Source: Lachnospiraceae bacterium
GTDB taxonomy: Bacteria > Bacillota > Clostridia > Lachnospirales > Lachnospiraceae
Assembly: GCA_009774395.1 (NCBI GenBank)
Contig: VSNQ01000200.1
Span: 1-5,506 of the forward strand
Length of the DNA: 5,506 nt
Direction of reading: 5' to 3'
The position numbers and the translations under genes are program-made. Each line of letters opens with the position of its first letter. Position 1 is the first letter of the stretch. Under the pieces are notes generated by a model. It was not told the origin of the DNA and ran no database searches. It saw only the letters and a program-made list of their open reading frames with translations. Shown piece by piece: positions 4,707 to 5,506 of the stretch.

Positions 4707-4937
4707 TCAATCCCCGCTGTTCAATTCTTCCCGCAATGCTTTAAGGAGAGCCGCCGCTTCATCGGCGGTCAACGTGATTCCCTTTCCGCATTTCTCACGG
4801 TTGGGGGAAAAGCTGCGGATGTCATACTTCGGCTCTTTCCCGTTCCATGAGATTAAATTGATTTCCTTTGTATAGCCGCTGTCACCCGCAGACAATACGG
4901 CGATTTCCTTTACCATCTCATACTGGATTTCTTTCAT
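4707..4937 (-). CDS. PC4/YdbC-family single-strand DNA-binding protein
   Basis: This 76-residue protein of the YdbC family, bacterial relatives of the PC4/p15 coactivator, is expected to bind single-stranded DNA as a dimer in the cytoplasm. Family features are visible in order: YEMVKEIAVLS (6-16), GYTKEINLISWNGKEPKYDI (21-40), then SPNREKCGKGITLT (44-57) and a C-terminal helix DEAAALLKALREEL. The first start at 4970 has no ribosome binding site; ATG at 4937 follows AAGGGG with a 6-base spacer and matches the usual family length, so it is chosen. The gene lies 77 bases after the ParB-like gene and is followed by the 63-residue gene, in the order typical of Clostridia conjugative elements. A likely role is protecting or processing single-stranded element DNA during transfer or replication; this is inferred from context. 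Confidence 0.85.
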   Translation of the reverse strand: MKEIQYEMVKEIAVLSAGDSGYTKEINLISWNGKEPKYDIRSFSPNREKCGKGITLTADEAAALLKALREELNSGD

Positions 4938-5014
4938 TTCCTGCCCCTTTCCTGTCTTGGCTTTTCGCATTTTATCTGAATAAAGTTATATATTTACCTC
5001 CCGAAAAGAGAAGA

Positions 5015-5506
5015 TTATCGGCTGTCCCTGTTCCGTTTCCTCTGCAATTCACGCTCTAAAAGTTTGATGATGGTGTCCTCCATCTGCTTCGGCGTTGTGC
5101 CTTTCGGGAAGTATTTCTTTAACCGCTCCATGCCGATTTTCACGGTTTCTTTCGGGTTTCCCTTTTCCTCCGTCATAATGGAAAATATCATATCCATGTC
5201 AAGCCGCCCGCTCTGGCTCAAGGTTTTCATCCGCTGTGCCTGTGAGAGTGAGGGCGTTGCTTCCTCGCTTTCCATCGTGGCGAATAAATTTTCCTGTTCG
5301 TCTTTCTTCAAAAAGGACAGCTCCACCGCAGGCGTGAGGGCGATTTTCCCCTCGTCCACCATCAGCAAAATCGGCGGTATCAGTTCCGTCAATCGGATAA
5401 ATCTCTGCACGGTCATCCTGCCAACGCCAAAGCCCTGCGCCACCTTATCGTCCGTCCGCAACTTCGTCCCAACTTGTGACGAGGTTAAATCCGTGCGGAA
5501 GCCCTG
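5015..5506 (-). CDS. parB: ParB/RepB/Spo0J-family partition protein, N-terminus missing
   Basis: The C-terminal 163 residues are present and the frame stays open to the window edge. The TTG at 5461 is internal, because family-like sequence (GFRTDLTSSQVGTKL) continues upstream of it. The visible part is the central DNA-binding region: TSSQVGTKLRTDDKVAQ, then a helix-turn-helix FGVGRMTVQRFIRLTELIP, then LLMVDEGKIALTPAVELSFL, all standard for chromosomal or element ParB. A less conserved C-terminal part follows, with a basic end (LLERELQRKRNRDSR). The CTP-binding GERR-type nucleotide domain would lie in the missing part. ParB binds centromere-like parS sites and works with a ParA ATPase to keep a replicating or excised element; no parS-like 16-mer (TGTTTCACGTGAAACA type) was noticed here. 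It is the first visible gene of the minus-strand cluster ending with the recombinase. Confidence 0.9.
   Translation of the reverse strand, partial: QGFRTDLTSSQVGTKLRTDDKVAQGFGVGRMTVQRFIRLTELIPPILLMVDEGKIALTPAVELSFLKKDEQENLFATMESEEATPSLSQAQRMKTLSQSGRLDMDMIFSIMTEEKGNPKETVKIGMERLKKYFPKGTTPKQMEDTIIKLLERELQRKRNRDSR

Noticed and set aside
4636..4710. N-terminal extension of the 63-residue gene from a TTG at 4710
   Set aside because: The TTG overlaps the YdbC stop and lacks a good ribosome binding site, and the extension translates the structured GC-rich repeat region. ATG at 4635 has AAAGGA in front.
2522..4744. Several plus-strand open frames opposite the recombinase and its upstream neighbours
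   Set aside because: They are antisense to well-supported genes, lack ribosome binding sites and are rich in C, S and P as expected for shadow translation.

Overview
The window looks like accessory DNA from a gut-type Clostridia (Lachnospiraceae/Ruminococcaceae-like) Firmicute. This rests on strong AGGAGG-type ribosome binding sites, small Clostridia-style XRE regulators, and a ParB / PC4-YdbC / large serine recombinase cluster of the kind carried by integrative conjugative or mobilisable elements in this class. No host gene, rRNA, tRNA or CRISPR array was seen.

Right part (about 2467-5506, all minus strand, visibly GC-richer). In transcription order it holds a ParB-family protein cut by the window edge, a PC4/YdbC single-strand DNA-binding protein, a 63-residue basic protein of unknown function, and an intact 640-residue large serine recombinase. 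The recombinase has a second zinc-ribbon-like motif near its C-terminus. Two interleaved inverted repeats in the leader of the 63-residue gene could form a pseudoknot or switch. This is the maintenance and integration end of a mobile element.

Left part (1-2466, AT-richer). Position 1-357 is the tail of an unrecognised gene. Between 558 and 2336 lies the most interesting structure: two diverged copies of one small module, arranged head-out as mirror images around a central terminator. Each copy has an XRE-type repressor gene divergent from a two-gene unit. That unit is a roughly 51-residue protein followed at once by a gene starting M(D/N)K..LTVY. In copy 1 (HTH 558-809 minus; plus-strand unit 891-1237) the second gene is an intact SymE-family toxin-like protein, but the 51-residue partner is broken by indels, one in an A9 tract. 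In copy 2 (HTH 2079-2336 plus; minus-strand unit 1904-1444) the 51-residue gene is intact, and the second gene is frameshifted and no longer SymE-like after its first residues. The two repressors share 33 of 74 residues without a gap. Each divergent intergenic region has a pair of operator-like palindromes at similar places but with different sequences, as expected for paralogous autorepressors that have separated in specificity.

The proposed working of the left region, a repressor-controlled module of small partner plus SymE-like protein that was duplicated, inverted and partly decayed, is inference from this sequence alone. The homologies between the copies are directly visible in it.
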